Shown: positions 11,859 through 23,757, counted from the first letter of the stretch. The stretch: DNA of 64,000 bases from Takashimella koratensis (GCA_003116875.1 BCKT01000008.1:1-64000); one strand, 5' to 3'. Notes: generated from the sequence alone by a model not told the origin. Numbers and translations: made by a program.

Positions 11859-14800
11859 ATGCCGGGGGGATCGCCCGGGTTGCAAATGGACTCAGAGGAT
11901 ATCCCTGGCCCATCCACAAGTCATCCAGGACATCCCCAGTCTCACGTCGTTCAACTCAACAACCCCGATTCCGTCGTCAACGACCAACCCCACTCTCCAC
12001 TTGACGACTACTTGCGAGGTATGGTCTCTTCTCCCCTGTACCTGTGCCCTGCTGATAACTCGTTTCTTACTACAGACGAAGACGACGCCGAAGCTACTGA
12101 ACATGCCGACAATAGCATCTCGTCGTCACGGGTGAGTGCCGGCTGCCATTGACTTACCGCTCCTCCTTGGCCTGTCTCTGACGCCTCCTTTCTTTCCCAC
12201 AGTCCCTCGCCGACGAGCTTCTGCGACTCTCCTCGGCGCGTGAGCCCCATTTCACCTCTCTCCCAACCTCGGCAACCTCTTCTCGACCGTTCCCGCGCAG
12301 CAGCTCGTCATCCCAATCATCACATACCCTTCAGTCACCGGTCGATACCACTCGTCAAGATGCCTGTGAAGAACCTGCCAGTGCAAGATACGACTTTGCG
12401 GAGCGATTCAAGTACCTCGTCTGCTCGAGTGGACTGCTTGAGCGGGGCTATGTTCCAGGAATGAGCGGGGCCGCGGCAGCGGCGGAGGCACCTTCGGACC
12501 AATGCGGGTCAATCTTGGCGACGTCCCCGGATCCTATCACTTCAGATGAAACAATAGGCGTCAGCGACGTCGCCAATGTCCTTGTTCAAAGAGGACTAGA
12601 GCTCGCTCGGCAACGGACAGATATCGCAGCCGCTAGTGCAGTCCTGGTAGTTGCTCTGGGTACAGCCATGAGCATGGCAAGAATCGTGGCTGTGTCGGTC
12701 ATTATGCTCGTCCTGGTCATCGCCGCAGGAGTGCTGATAAAAGCGCGACATGCAGTCGTGAGTAAAGTGTACTGGTTATGGCTAACCGCTAGTCACATCC
12801 ACATCCACTGCCAACGAGCGTAGAAATCACGCCGGATCCAGCCTTGGAACCAACACAATCACCTCGCAATCCACAATCCTCCACCCTCGACTCCCTCTCA
12901 TCTTTCCTCGCGGCCTCGCGCCGCCTCGACACAGCCACGGACGCGTCACTCGCCCTCCTCACCCCTCATCCCGACACGATTGATTCACATCACCCCCTAC
13001 GAGTCGCGCTTCACCGCCTCACTGACGAGGTCACCGATCACATTGCCGCGGCTACGTCTGAGATGCTGGCTGTCGCCGACAAGAAGGAGCTCGCAGTATT
13101 GGGCGAGATGTACGATATCCCCGTGGTAAATAGTTTCTTCTACGCGCGGCAACCACCAAGATCATTCGATGACGAGGCTGGTGAAAATGGGGACGTCGCA
13201 GGTGACAAGATCCACGCCCAGCCAGAGGCACACTCTTCCCCACCTAAGCCAACTCAACCGATCACGCCATCACAATTCCACTCCTACCCTCGACGTGTCC
13301 ACTCTAGCCATTCGCACCATCTCTCCCTCATGTCCTCCTCATCCCCTGTGTTCGACCCCGATGATCGATTCACCAAGGTCCCGCCTCGGACACCTCGACT
13401 CTCAAAGCGCGCTAGCTGGAGCAGCGAGCGGTGTGCACCTGGTTCCGCGGGCACGCCGCACTGCCCACTCGGCGGATCACCTGTCCCTGGATCCGGAGGG
13501 AAGGGATCGCGGGCACGGGCGCATGCGAGGGAGCGGCGCATCACCGAGGCAGACGAAGACGACGCAGAGATGGATCCCGACGAGAGCGTCTTGTCCACTG
13601 AGAGCACATCGACTTCTTCAGGCGACTCGACGGGCTCATTCCCAAAATCGGTTCCCGATCAGTTCTCACCAACCCTCGGGCGAAGAGGTAGTAAAGATCG
13701 CGTCGTGGTGCCGGAATCCACGCCGCACTTCTACCCCAAGCCGTTGTTAACCCCGCAAACTCAACATCGACACCTCTTCGAGTCAAACTTACAGCAGAGA
13801 TCGAAAGATACTAGCTTGACGGAGCCGCGACTCTCCTCCACAGTACCTCTTACCTTGGCTACCAGCGCGAACCGCCTCCATCGCCCAAGTCTTCTGGACA
13901 TGCCGACGTCCACGGAACACATTGATATGGCTCGTTCGGCGACGTCGCTCTCGGCAACAACACCCGGAGCGAAAAAACGCCGAAGTCTGCTTGGGATGCC
14001 TTACTACACTGATCAGATGGCACCCGTGACGGCGCTTTCAACCGGGGCCCTCAACCTCGCGAGGACACGCTCCCTCCCTGTTTCGAATCTGCAGCACCTC
14101 CGCTCGCAATCCGCTACAGGGGGCGGAGCAGCTCGTCCTCTACCTTTCGCATCGTCTACACGCTCCCCAATTGTCACGGATATGCCGCTTCCCAAACCCA
14201 CTGTCGGCCTCGGTCTCCCACCCATGCCCCGCTCGACACGCCCCCGCCGCACCCCGTCCATCAGCCCCCTCACCCTGGCCGGTCTCAAAGCATCCTACCT
14301 AGGTCTGCATCTCAAACGGCGCCGTCTCGCCTGTTGCCTTCTCGGTCTCAAGTTTGACGAGTCACCCAAAGCCGTCCCCGACGACACGTACTGGTCTGAC
14401 GTCGGGGATGCACTCGATCGGCTCACAGTCGCGATGCGTGACGAGGCGGTACGGCTGGACGGCGCCCGCGCCGACGTCGAGCGAGAAATGGCAGCGGCTA
14501 AAGTGCTCGAGGAACTCGCAGCGGACGTAGCGTCTCTCGTCACGCCCTTCTCCCCAGTAGTCGACACCGTACTCGGCAATGGTCTGGGCGTGCATCTTGG
14601 TGGCTCGCAGAACTTTGCACCGAGGGATAGCCCGACCGCGAGGGTTCTGGGAAGTGTGGTTGCGGTACAGCAGAGCCTTGCGCGAGCGTGGACCGTTACC
14701 GAGGGTGTTCGACGAGCGATGGAGGCGGGCCCGACGCAGAGTGGGGAAGTTGCGCTCGGCCCAGCTGGCCTCGGAAGTCAATGGGCAACGCTGCGGGACG

Positions 14801-15561
14801 AGGTTGGCACGCTTCTTCGAGAGTACGAGCGTGGTCGCGAGGCAATTATGAGAGTAGGCAAGGGCGAGAGTGAGAGCAGTGAAGGTGGAAGTGATGTCGA
14901 CCACTCAGAGGTACCAGCACGGGACGAAAAACAAATACTCCTACCCGGCTTCATTCAACGATGGCGTGGGGACGAAGGCCCAGGACCGCAGACGTTCGCC
15001 TCACCCGAGATGATCGACGAGGCAGAGGCGCCGGCGACCGAAGTACTGCCCCCACCTGGTGTCGACGAGGTATTCGAGTCGATCTCGGGGACTGGACCTG
15101 TGCGTGGAGGACCTGGTGCCGCGATACTTTCATCAATGACAAGGGACGAACGCGTACGGCTCACCCGGAGGGCAAGAGAAAAAGGGGTGTCGGTGTACGA
15201 GCTCGCAGCTGAGGGTGCGGACGGCGCGGGTAGTGACGGTCATAGGGAGAAAGAGATGAGGGTCGCTGGAGGGGAGGTAGTGCATGAGCTCAAGGGGATG
15301 ATTGGTATGATCCGGCAACGCAAGGAGGGTCGGGGACAGATGACAGGGGAAGACGGCGCGAAGGTGAATGGCGTGAGTGATTCAGATCGACCTGGAGCGT
15401 ACCCGGCGAGGGTGACTCGAGTACTAGGCTTTGAGCCTGTCAAGTCTTCTCCATTGGTGTCTCCGCGTGACGAGGCGGGCAATTCGGGGAGCGCTCCAGT
15501 GCAGGGTCAGAATGTCAGAGACATGTTTGTATTTCCACCACGACCAGCAACGTCATCATAG
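11859..15561 (+). CDS. Large two-TM protein, putative myosin-binding (Inp2/vezatin-like)
   Basis: Four exons: 11859-12018, 12076-12131, 12203-12757 and 12793-15561. They join in frame to 1,179 residues. Order: an acidic, Ser/Pro-rich disordered head; a segment RFKYLVCSSGLLERGYVPG; two closely spaced hydrophobic stretches (about 12.63-12.74 kb, AVLVVALGTAM and IMLVLVIAAGVLI) followed by a basic residue cluster; a long Ser/Pro/Arg-rich middle; a helical region with SYLGLHLKRRRLACCLLGL and EALDRLTVAMRDE-like heptads; and a low-complexity tail ending in TAG at 15559. The short conserved segment, paired TMs and later helical block resemble the fungal peroxisome-inheritance receptor Inp2 and vezatin-type myosin-binding domains. 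That assignment is from memory of the architecture and is tentative. Gene structure is secure. Its stop is 136 bp from the convergent oxygenase gene. Confidence 0.7.
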
Positions 15562-15696
15562 CATAGCATAGAATCAGGGGTTTGGTAGCGCGAGAGACTG
15601 GATCTCTTGAGCGCATAGCTGCTTGGGTACTTATCATAGTCACATGTATCTTAGGAATGGATATCTACAATGTTCATCAGACCTCAAAATCAAAGA

Positions 15697-16912
15697 CTAA
15701 TACTTGAAATTGCCCTCAACCTTGCTTCTGAGAAAGTCACCATAGACCATGACCTGCTCGGCACTCTCGTCATATCCCCCAGCCCTCAACTCTTGTCCCG
15801 CCTGCTCCGCCCACCTCCGTTTGGCAGCAGGCAACACCTTGACTGCGGCGTCAAAGTTGGGCTCAAAGAAGAACGGCACCGAGACACGGTAAGTCGGCGA
15901 GCGATGGACGACTCGGTGTAAAGTCGCCGGATAGAGCCCCGCCGTCCAACGCTCCCACATACTTCCGATATTGACGACGAAACAATTTGGAAGGGGGTCG
16001 GCATGGAGCCATGTCGAGGGTGGGGAGAGGACTTGCAGAGCAGAAGGGGTAGGGTCGGCGAGGAGGAAGCTGCCCGAGCGAGACGTGTATTAGCACAACA
16101 GATGAATGAAGCAGGAGAAGAGGTCTGAAAGCTCATGACTCACGTGAGACAGCCGTAGTCCTTGTGCTCGCCGCACGAGTATCCATCTGCGCCATCGGGA
16201 AGAGGTGGGTATCCTGATCAAGCGATGAGCGACAACACTCATCTCTCACGCAGATGCTACTCACCGATCACACGCATCACCCAGAAACTCTCATTCACCA
16301 TCCGTCTCAGCTCTTCCCACTCGACGTCATCCATCCCAAGCCCATCGGCCATAGCATGCATCACGGCCTCTCCGAGGACTTTCATCTTATCGACCCATCC
16401 CTCTAAGGTTGGTTGGAACGCCTTGGGGGAGTGCGGCCATTGATTCGCCCCTTCAAGCGGGCGGAGGGTGGCGGACGCGACTGCCTGGGGCGGGTAGGGG
16501 TTGGGAGCGTACATGTCGAATCCCTCGTGGTGGTCGGGTTTCCCTTGGGTCACGTTCTGCTGCAGCCGTTGGTACCCTGTGTCGATCAGCGTGCAGCTCA
16601 GATTCATGCATACCTCGCTGGCAAAAAGAATCACAACCCACCTCTGACACCATCACTATTTTCAATCCGAAACGCGTCCTTGTCTGACTGCGGGAGACTG
16701 AAAAACTCGTGGCCCAGTTGCAAGACCTGGTCCATCTCCTGCTGCGAGACGAATGTCGGTGGGACACAGAGGTAGAAGAAACCGATGTCGCGACATGCTT
16801 TGTGTATGGCGGTGGCCGTGGACCGTTTGGAGGCTGAGGATGAGGCCGTGGGTTGGAGATAGGGCTCAATGTCGATGACGGGAAGCTGTGGACTCAATGA
16901 GGGGTTGGTCAT
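15697..16912 (-). CDS. 2-oxoglutarate-Fe(II) oxygenase, isopenicillin-N-synthase-like (intact copy)
   Basis: Soluble dioxygenase of the DIOX_N/2OG-FeII_Oxy type. The N-terminus from 16912 has LPVIDIEPYL, then RDIGFFYL. The middle exon carries GYQRL, VTQGKPDHHEGFDMYAPNPY and a long helix with MADGLGM. The catalytic core has the iron ligands His-Lys-Asp in CGEHKDYGCLT (about 16.15 kb), a third His in TLHRVVHR and the 2-oxoglutarate Arg-x-Ser in YRVSVPFFFEP (about 15.88 kb). It ends in TAG at 15697-15699. Introns lie near 16.63, 16.22 and 16.1 kb. A second, damaged copy sits at 55803-57412 with the same domain order and equivalent introns. The substrate is unknown. It shares a 410-bp divergent promoter with the hydrophilin-like gene. 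Confidence 0.85.
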
Positions 16913-17222
16913 GGTGACTGATGAGAGAATGGGAGTCGCGTCGGGAGATAAGGAAACGAGTGGGGGTCGTCATACGCCACCGAGCCTGGACCGGGTACAC
17001 CGGTCACTGTAGACGCGCGTCGCACCCAGCGACCCCGACGACGGCTGCGAGCGAGGTGGGGTGGGATGGACCAAGTATTGAGAGACAATGACCTGGTTGC
17101 GACTTGAGATGCATGCATACATCGCTGGGTGGCTGAGTGATAGGATGTCAACTTGGGAATGACGTGAGGGACCGGGTATAGTGTGGGAACGCCAGGCGAG
17201 TGAGAGGATGACCCTGAGTGAG

Positions 17223-17229
17223 TATATAA
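17223..17229 (+). promoter_or_regulatory. TATA-like box
   Basis: TATATAA, 94-100 bp upstream of the ATG at 17323 and in the orientation of the hydrophilin-like gene. A pyrimidine-rich stretch with ctcactcactcactcacac follows, as expected for a 5' leader. The motif is visible; its function is inferred. Confidence 0.4.
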
Positions 17230-17322
17230 CCCACCTGGACACCATCGTCATCGTCCCGCTCCTTCTTCCTCATCATCACTCACTCACTCACACATCCGCA
17301 CTCTTACACAACTACAATCACA

Positions 17323-18885
17323 ATGGAGAACGTGAGTAAACATGTCCGGTCGACGCGGTGACAAGCACGACGACGTGCGACCGGGAATTGCCATCTTACC
17401 CACCTATGCCCCCCACTTCTTGCCACCCGCTGGCTGACACCCACTCAGCTCATCAACAACGCCAAGTCCTTCCTCGAGACCGACCAGGGAAAGAAGATGG
17501 AGCAGCAGTTTGGTGAGTGACATTCAACTGCTAGATACACTGGTCCTCGTCACGGGATGGCCAAACTATCGATACTATCCGTCTGGATGCTATTTGCTGA
17601 CGTCTCTCCTTATAGAGTCCAGCGTACGTCTTGGCAATGCCCAAATCCCTCGTTTGCCCCTGCTGACACCCTCTTAGACCGGGATCAACGTCCAGCAGTA
17701 CCTCGGCGGCTCCAACACCCAAGGCAACCAGGGCAACACTCAGAACCAAGGCGGCCAGGGCCAGACCGGCGCGCAGGGCGGGTCCACCGACGCGTTCGGC
17801 AACCCGGGCCAGGAGGGTCAGTACGGCCAGCAGGGCCAGTACGGCGCGGTCACCGGCGGCGGGTTCGGCGGCGGACTCGCCAAGAACAGCCAGGGTCAGA
17901 ACCTCCAGCAACAAGGCCAGGGCGGACAGGGACAGTCCAGCGCCTACGAAGGGTTTCAGCAGGACGACAGTGCGTAGCTAGTTTTCTGATTCCAGTCTGC
18001 TTGCCTACTCGTGCCATGTTGGCGCCGGTTCCGTAGCCAGGCTGGAGGCAATCTGGCCCGATAGAAGTTTTGTCTCGGATGTTGTGAAACAGAGTGCCGA
18101 ACGGTCAAAGAAACAAGAAATCGAAAGAATGTGTCGATGTATGCGCGAGTGATGGCCAAGGCTGCGATGAAGTCGTCCATCCCCAAGTCATCGCGTCAGC
18201 GGGCAAGGGCAGGATCTAGACCTTCTCGTGTTGCTTCTGTGGCTCGTTATAACTCCAGATGTACAGGAATCCAGCTGACAGACATCAGCTACCGGGTCTG
18301 GCGGATACGGCGGTAACGCGCAAGGCGGTGCGTTCTCCCGTCAGGTAAGTCTGTGACTGTGAGCCTCAACGACATCACAGCGGTGTCGTTGCTGACTCTC
18401 AAAACTCTCGATCGCTTCCGCAATCCAGAACCAGATGGGCGCAGACGGGGCCAGCAACGCAGGATATGCGGACGACACGAACGACGGGTACAAGACCGGC
18501 ACCAGCACTCCGGGGTACCGCCAGGAAGGCGGTGAGTCTGTGTAAACGTCAAAGGGCGAGTGGAGATGTGGTACGAGGGCCTAGGGAGGGGCAGGTGTCG
18601 TGGTGGGCGCCGTCTGTCGACAGGTGAGCTGACACCGGTAGATGTCGACGACGAGGCTGCGCGGAACGCCCAGCTCAACCAGTGAGTAGTGTGTAATCAT
18701 TTGAGAATTTACTGACTCCTTGAACAGGGGCTTGAACGTGAGTACCGCTTGACTCTCCTCGACTATATCACGTCGGTCGCTCAGGGAGGATGGAACCGGT
18801 ATGCTAACTCGACACCTAGCCATACGGAGTCTCTGCCGATGACCGCGGGTCCAAGGGCGGCGACTACAATGAGGCCGAGATCTGA
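17323..18885 (+). CDS. Gly/Gln-rich hydrophilin-like small protein with microexons
   Basis: Nine exons: 17323-17331, 17449-17512, 17616-17623, 17678-17969, 18289-18344, 18429-18531, 18642-18681, 18728-18737 and 18820-18885. They sum to 648 nt, or 215 residues. The N-terminus is a short amphipathic segment, MENLINNAKSFLETDQGKKM. The rest is Gly, Gln, Asn, Ser and Asp-rich, nearly without hydrophobic residues, and ends in GGDYNEAEI. No signal peptide and no recognised domain. The composition resembles stress-induced hydrophilins, which is only an analogy. Exon 3 is 8 nt and exon 8 is 10 nt. Exon 1 carries only three codons. The 319-nt intron after exon 4 is much longer than usual here. Each junction keeps GT-AG and the frame. 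Confidence 0.7.
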
Positions 18886-19234
18886 GTGTGGGTCTGCACA
18901 GTGGTCAGGGGCGGGGTCGATTAATGGGGAGGGTGACAGCAGTGGTCAAAGTCAAAGACTAGTTGAATGCGTCTCGTTGCATCGTAGCAATAAACATGGA
19001 TCAAAGTTGCATGTTCATGTGCTGTTGCAAGCGGTGGATCCCAACTGTCGATGTTGACGAATCAGAGAAAGGGTCGAGAAGTATGCATGCATCGGTCGGG
19101 GGCTTATCGGGGGCATATTGAAGTCTGCGCTCTCGGGGACTCGGGATGTGCCTTGAGTCTAGAGCCACTGGCAACAGTCGTATTTCATTCTGCATTTGAG
19201 CCATCCCCACCGAGGTCCCGAGTAATCAAACAAC

Positions 19235-21275
19235 ATGGCCGATGAGCCCCAGCCTAAGCGGTTGCGCACGACTCGGGCGTGCGATTACTGTCGCGAGCAT
19301 CGGATACGGTGAGCGCGGGGTGTGGGATGGTGCTGACGGTAGCTGCGAGTACGCTGAAACGGATACGTCATGTCGACACTGCGAGGACTATGGGATCAAG
19401 TGTGAAAAGGTCGCCAAGGCCCCACAGGTGCGTTCATCTCTGGCATCGCTGATGACAGGACCACCGGCCCCGGTCGAAGCGCAAAGGGCATCCCGAGTTT
19501 GACAAGGCTACGACGCACCAAGGAATCGAACCTGGCTATCTAGGTGAGGGGAGATAGGCCTTCTTGCTGACTTTAGGTGCCACCAGCGCGTCGCAGCTCA
19601 TCTACGACCATATCTCGGGATCCACCGCAGAGGATAGACTGTTGAGACTAGACTCGAGGCTCGACGTGTACACTGATGCGTTCGACGGGAACACGGGGAG
19701 GTTGATTGGGCGGCATCCGGATGTGGGCGAGACGGCGCGACGAAGGGCAATAGCAGAAACGACCTACCAGCGAGCGGAAGAGCGACTCGTCCTTGCTGTC
19801 GGCGGAAATACCGTCCTTGATACCTGTACGTAATGAGCGTGACTTCCTCTGACACCAGTGTACGCAACATGCCAACGACGAATCTTGCCCGTGTTCCCTG
19901 CGGTCTCGGTGCACGAGAGGTAAGTCTCATTCGTACCCCGCTCACATCAGTCTGGGATCCTCCGATCCTAGCCCATTCTTCCTCGACTACTTTGGAGGCT
20001 TTCACACAAACTCGACACCACCAACACCCTTACCCAAAGTCCTTCGACTCATCATGTGCTCCCTCGCCGCATTCTCCCGGATCGTCCCGTGGCGGATCTG
20101 CGAAGCGCTTACCTCCGCACTGAACACGGTCCTCGACTCGATGGAGTTCTCAATGGGGATGGCCAGCTTGACACATGTGCAACTTCACTTACTCATGTTT
20201 GTCAACGATGGGTTGTGGAAACGCGGGCCCATGGGCAGGGCGGTGTACGGCGCGACCCGGATGGCCGTGGGCTTGGTACGTGACCTTTGAGGTGAGACTG
20301 ACGACAGGCACTGCACCGGAGGATATCGTCCAGGACGATTCCAGCAGCACAACTTAATCGACGGAACCGTATCTGGGGGGCATGTATCATCGCAGACAGA
20401 TGGTAAGACTTGACAAGATTAAGCTGACCTCAGGACGACACTGCGACTTGGCCAGATGCCTAGTTTAGACCTTGGCCACGCCGATGCCGACCCGCCCAGC
20501 GAGTACGGTGATCACCGTCTCCCGCATCAGACCGATTTGTGGCCTTCGTTCCGGCTCCACCTCGAGATGACCAAGCTAGCAGATCTTCTCGGCCGTGCAT
20601 GTACGTTGACACCCGTACCCCGCTGACTGCAGATGACCTGATGTCCTCGCCATTCGGAATTGCGCGAGCCGATGACATTTCCCTGCTCAGTTGGCAACTC
20701 AACTTTGAGGCGTGGCGCGATCAGGTGCCAAGCGAGTTTCCATACTCACACCGCCTCTCCACTCCCGAGGCGCGCCCCATCTTAGACCTTCTAAGCGCCG
20801 CCGTCTTGGTGAGCTCCCTCGACTTCCTCACTGACGCTAGCACACCTTCCTCTCGCCGTTCATCTACTCAACGCAGGACCTTCCTGAAGCTATAACCTAC
20901 GAGCCGCCAACCTATTTCCAAGAGCTACTGATCCAGTTGTCACGCCAGTCAATCGATTGGATGTGTGGTGCAGGTTCTTTCTATCTCGACGTGTTCTCGT
21001 GCTTCCTCCACCCTCTTAGTAAGTTGCACATCATGACAAAACTGACGTCAGTCATTTGTATTCTCGTGCAAGCCAAGGCTGCTCAAGTCGGCGACCCAGA
21101 GGCTAGTGAATCAGTCGAGAAAGGTGTCAAAGCCGTTCGAGAATGGGCTCAGCACGGCCAGTCACCAGCGTACATGTGTTATACACGGGTAGACATCATA
21201 GAGATGGTCGAGTTGATTCAGCGCGACCCCGACCCTGCGCCTAGAAATTTGTCGCCGTTTGCTCAGTTTGAATAG
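19235..21275 (+). CDS. Zn2Cys6 fungal transcription factor 1
   Basis: Binuclear zinc cluster regulator. The start at 19235 gives a short basic lead and then ACDYCREHRIRC, interrupted by a 34-nt intron before the last Cys, followed by CRHCEDYGIKC: C-x2-C-x6-C-x8-C-x2-C-x6-C. Downstream exons, separated by introns at about 19.43, 19.55, 19.83, 19.92, 20.28, 20.4, 20.6, 20.81 and 21.02 kb, carry the fungal middle homology region. Recognisable pieces are ASQLIYDHISGS, RIVPWRICEAL, LSWQLNFEAWRDQVPSEFPYSHRLSTPEARPI and SRQSIDWM. It ends in TAG at 21273-21275 after SPFAQFE. Targets are unknown. Exon joins in the middle are less certain than the two ends. Confidence 0.75.
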
Positions 21276-21612
21276 GTTTGTACGTGTTGTCACGATGGAT
21301 TGGATGTTTCGTACTTTGGGTTCACCTTGAGGATGCAAGACCCCGTGCTCCGGGCGAGGTGCGCTTCGGCTTACATCATTGCTACCGTCGCCGATGGGGG
21401 AGGTGGGCGCGTTTCGGAGCCGAGCTGTTGCCTACAAGCCATGACCGCAGGCAACTGCACCCTTTGTCTGCCATCCACCATCGAACAGTGCTTCTCAGCC
21501 TCGCATCTGTCGCCAACTCGTCACAGCAAAACAACGTTGTTTCCTGATACTTTAAGTCTAGACCCCGTCGGCGTTCATCGTCTGAATCATCGCCTTCGGC
21601 TTGAAAGCATTC
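21276..21612. other. Intergenic stretch, no supportable gene
   Basis: Short open frames occur on both strands, but none shows a recognisable motif or clean splice joins. It may be the 5' part of the degraded or unrecognised gene whose last exon is at 21675-21844. Confidence 0.4.
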
Positions 21613-21674
21613 GGACGCCCGCTGTAAGTTGATGTTCTTCCGTCGGAACACCTGCTGCCTCGGCGGAGCTGTAG

Positions 21675-21844
21675 GATGTGTTCGCCAAAGTCAAGGTAGT
21701 AATCTTGCCGGGCGGAAGGACTGTGAACGCCACAACGCCGAGAAACGTTGATGTTTCCAACGGAGACGCACTCCTAGCGTTCATTGTTGCTAATGCTGAC
21801 CACAATTCGGAGCCGCTCATGCACAGTGACGGAGATGTGTACTA
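21675..21844 (+). pseudogene. Orphan terminal exon, possible gene remnant
   Basis: After an acceptor-like gagctgtag, a frame reads DVFAKVKVVILPGGRTVNAT and continues to HSDGDVY and TAA at about 21844. It has hydrophobic beta-strand periodicity, unlike the shadow frames around it. A plausible donor (gtaagttgatg) lies at about 21622. No upstream exon with a convincing start was found, so this may be a relic or a gene too poorly recognised to assemble. The family is unknown. 21845-22151 holds nothing visible. Confidence 0.3.
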
Positions 21845-22151
21845 AGCTAACGGCGAGGTGAGGCTGCAACCGGGCTCTACACTGCCAGTGCCCGCATGAA
21901 ACATGGTCCAGACTCACGGCGACCGACGGCGAGGGGTTGTCTATTTGTCACTCCGCATGACTTCGGATCCGAATTCACGGGGACTTATGCAAGCAAGAAA
22001 CCAAGCACCGCCGCAATCTCCGATGGGCAAGTGAACGACGCCGAGACTGACAACACTGACCATGACACTGGGGTATTTAACACGGTGGCGAAGATGAGAG
22101 CGAAAGAGAGCAATACGAACCCACGACAACACCCCGCCAACCCCATCAACA

Positions 22152-22879
22152 ATGCACGTCCTCGTCCTTGGAGCTACCGGCAAGACCGGGGTTTACGTCT
22201 ACAAATACGCCCTTGAGCAAGGTATGTCGTAGTCAGCCCTTCCCCGCTAATCCCAGGGTGCCACGTTACCATCCTCGTTCGCGACGCGAGCAAAGTTGAG
22301 CCCCAATCTGGCTTGACAGTGGTCCAGGGAAGTCCAATGTCCGACGACGACATGAAACGGGCGTTCTCAGCGACAGGCGAACCCGTCGACGCCGTTATCC
22401 AGACGCTCAACTCTCGCCGCGCCAGCGAAAACCCCTGGGCAAAGTGGCTCGGCCCACCCAGGCTCATGGCGGATGCCACTGCCCTTGCCGCCAAGCACCT
22501 CCGCCAACAGTCTCCTCCCCCAGCCCGCAAACCCCGCCTCGTCGTCATGAACGCCCAAGGCATCGCAGTATCCTGGTCGGTCACGCCATACCTCGTCCGC
22601 TTCCTCATCCGATACAGCAACATCGGCAAGTCGTACGAGGACCACGAGATGGTCTCTGACGAGGTGGAAGGGAACTGCGGGAGCCTGGTCACATGGACAC
22701 TCGCCCTCGCTGTTCCACTTGCCGATGCGGGTGTCAAGGAGGTGAAGACTTTTGCCCCCACTCAACGTGGAGCATCGATGTTTGTCACGCGAGAGAGCGT
22801 TGGGCGGTGGATGGTGGATGTTGCGATGAGCCGTAAGGGCTCCCAATTTGACAATGTAAGGGTGATCACTTCAAACTAG
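22152..22879 (+). CDS. NmrA/SDR-a5-like NAD(P)-binding protein
   Basis: Two exons, 22152-22221 and 22257-22879, give 230 residues. The N-terminus MHVLVLGATGKTG is the dinucleotide-binding GxxGxxG of atypical SDRs. The strand-helix pattern CHVTILVRDASKV with its Arg suggests NADPH preference. LVVMNAQGIAVSW follows, then a C-terminal region with FVTRESVGRWMVDVA. These are the features of NAD(P)-binding epimerase-like (NmrA-type) proteins, which act as reductases or redox sensors. No catalytic Tyr-x3-Lys is evident, typical of the NmrA/HSCARG side of the family. The intron is 35 nt. No obvious partner among neighbours. Confidence 0.85.
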
Positions 22880-23029
22880 TCATGTATGATGCCTTATGCG
22901 ACCGATGTGACCAGCTATAGCCACGCCTCACACTCAGACTCTAGCCCGCTCACGTGACCCGGCTCTCCCGGCTCTCTGCTCATTAGCCCGATGCCAAGCT
23001 ATCTCTTCATCACCACCACATCAACCACC

Positions 23030-23671
23030 ATGGCCGACCCGTTCATTCGCCCCTTTCGCAGCGGCGACGAGGCTGGCGTCGCTCGGCTATGCTGCTGCAC
23101 GGGCAACAGCAGCCATGATGCCACCGGTATGCTCTCGGACGACTCGATCTGGGGCGACGTCTGGGTCCTTCCCTACACGAACCGGCATCCGCACCTCGCA
23201 TGGGTCGTCGAACTCGATCACAAGGTCGTTGGCTACGTCGTCGCCACTCCAGACACCGAATCCTTTTACAAATGGTTTAGAGAGGAATGGTGGCCGCCTC
23301 GTCGTACTCGTACCACATCAGTCATCACCGACAAGTACAACAAAGACATGGAGTCGAGCATCCTCACAAGCGTCGACAAGAAGGGCGAACCTAAAGATGA
23401 TGCACTCGACTGCTCGGCCGACTATCCAGCTCACCTGCACATCAATATCCTCCCACAAGCTCAAGGTCGTGGTCTCGGAAAAGAACTCATCGCGACGGTG
23501 CTGCGGGCGCTACGAGACCGCGGGCTCAAGGGCGTTCATCTCGGCTCGTCAGCGAAGAACGACGGCGCTACGGCGTTTTACCGAAAGATTGGGTTCGAAG
23601 AGAAACCGGCACATCCGGGATCTCGTACCTTTGCATGGGACTTGACAGCGGTGAACCCATGGTGGGCTTAG
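23030..23671 (+). CDS. GNAT-family N-acetyltransferase
   Basis: Single exon of 213 residues from MADPFIRPFRSGDEAGV. The acetyl-CoA-binding motif A is LPQAQGRGLGKELIATVL (Q-x2-G-x-G), preceded by the beta-4 strand AHLHINIL and followed by GVHLGSSAKNDGATAFYRKIGF, the usual motif B. A 60-residue insert between beta-3 and beta-4 contains WFREEWWPP. An ATG at 22991 would add 13 residues (MPSYLFITTTSTT). Codon spacing of the known fold favours 23030, but the longer form cannot be excluded. The substrate is unknown. It converges on the Atg22-like gene with 86 bp between the stops. Confidence 0.85.
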   Translation: MADPFIRPFRSGDEAGVARLCCCTGNSSHDATGMLSDDSIWGDVWVLPYTNRHPHLAWVVELDHKVVGYVVATPDTESFYKWFREEWWPPRRTRTTSVITDKYNKDMESSILTSVDKKGEPKDDALDCSADYPAHLHINILPQAQGRGLGKELIATVLRALRDRGLKGVHLGSSAKNDGATAFYRKIGFEEKPAHPGSRTFAWDLTAVNPWWA

Positions 23672-23757
23672 GATTGTATCCAGGTAGATGCATGATGTAT
23701 CTAGACTCTAACAACGTTGTTTCCACTGTCCTGATTGGACCTTACAACGACGTCCCC

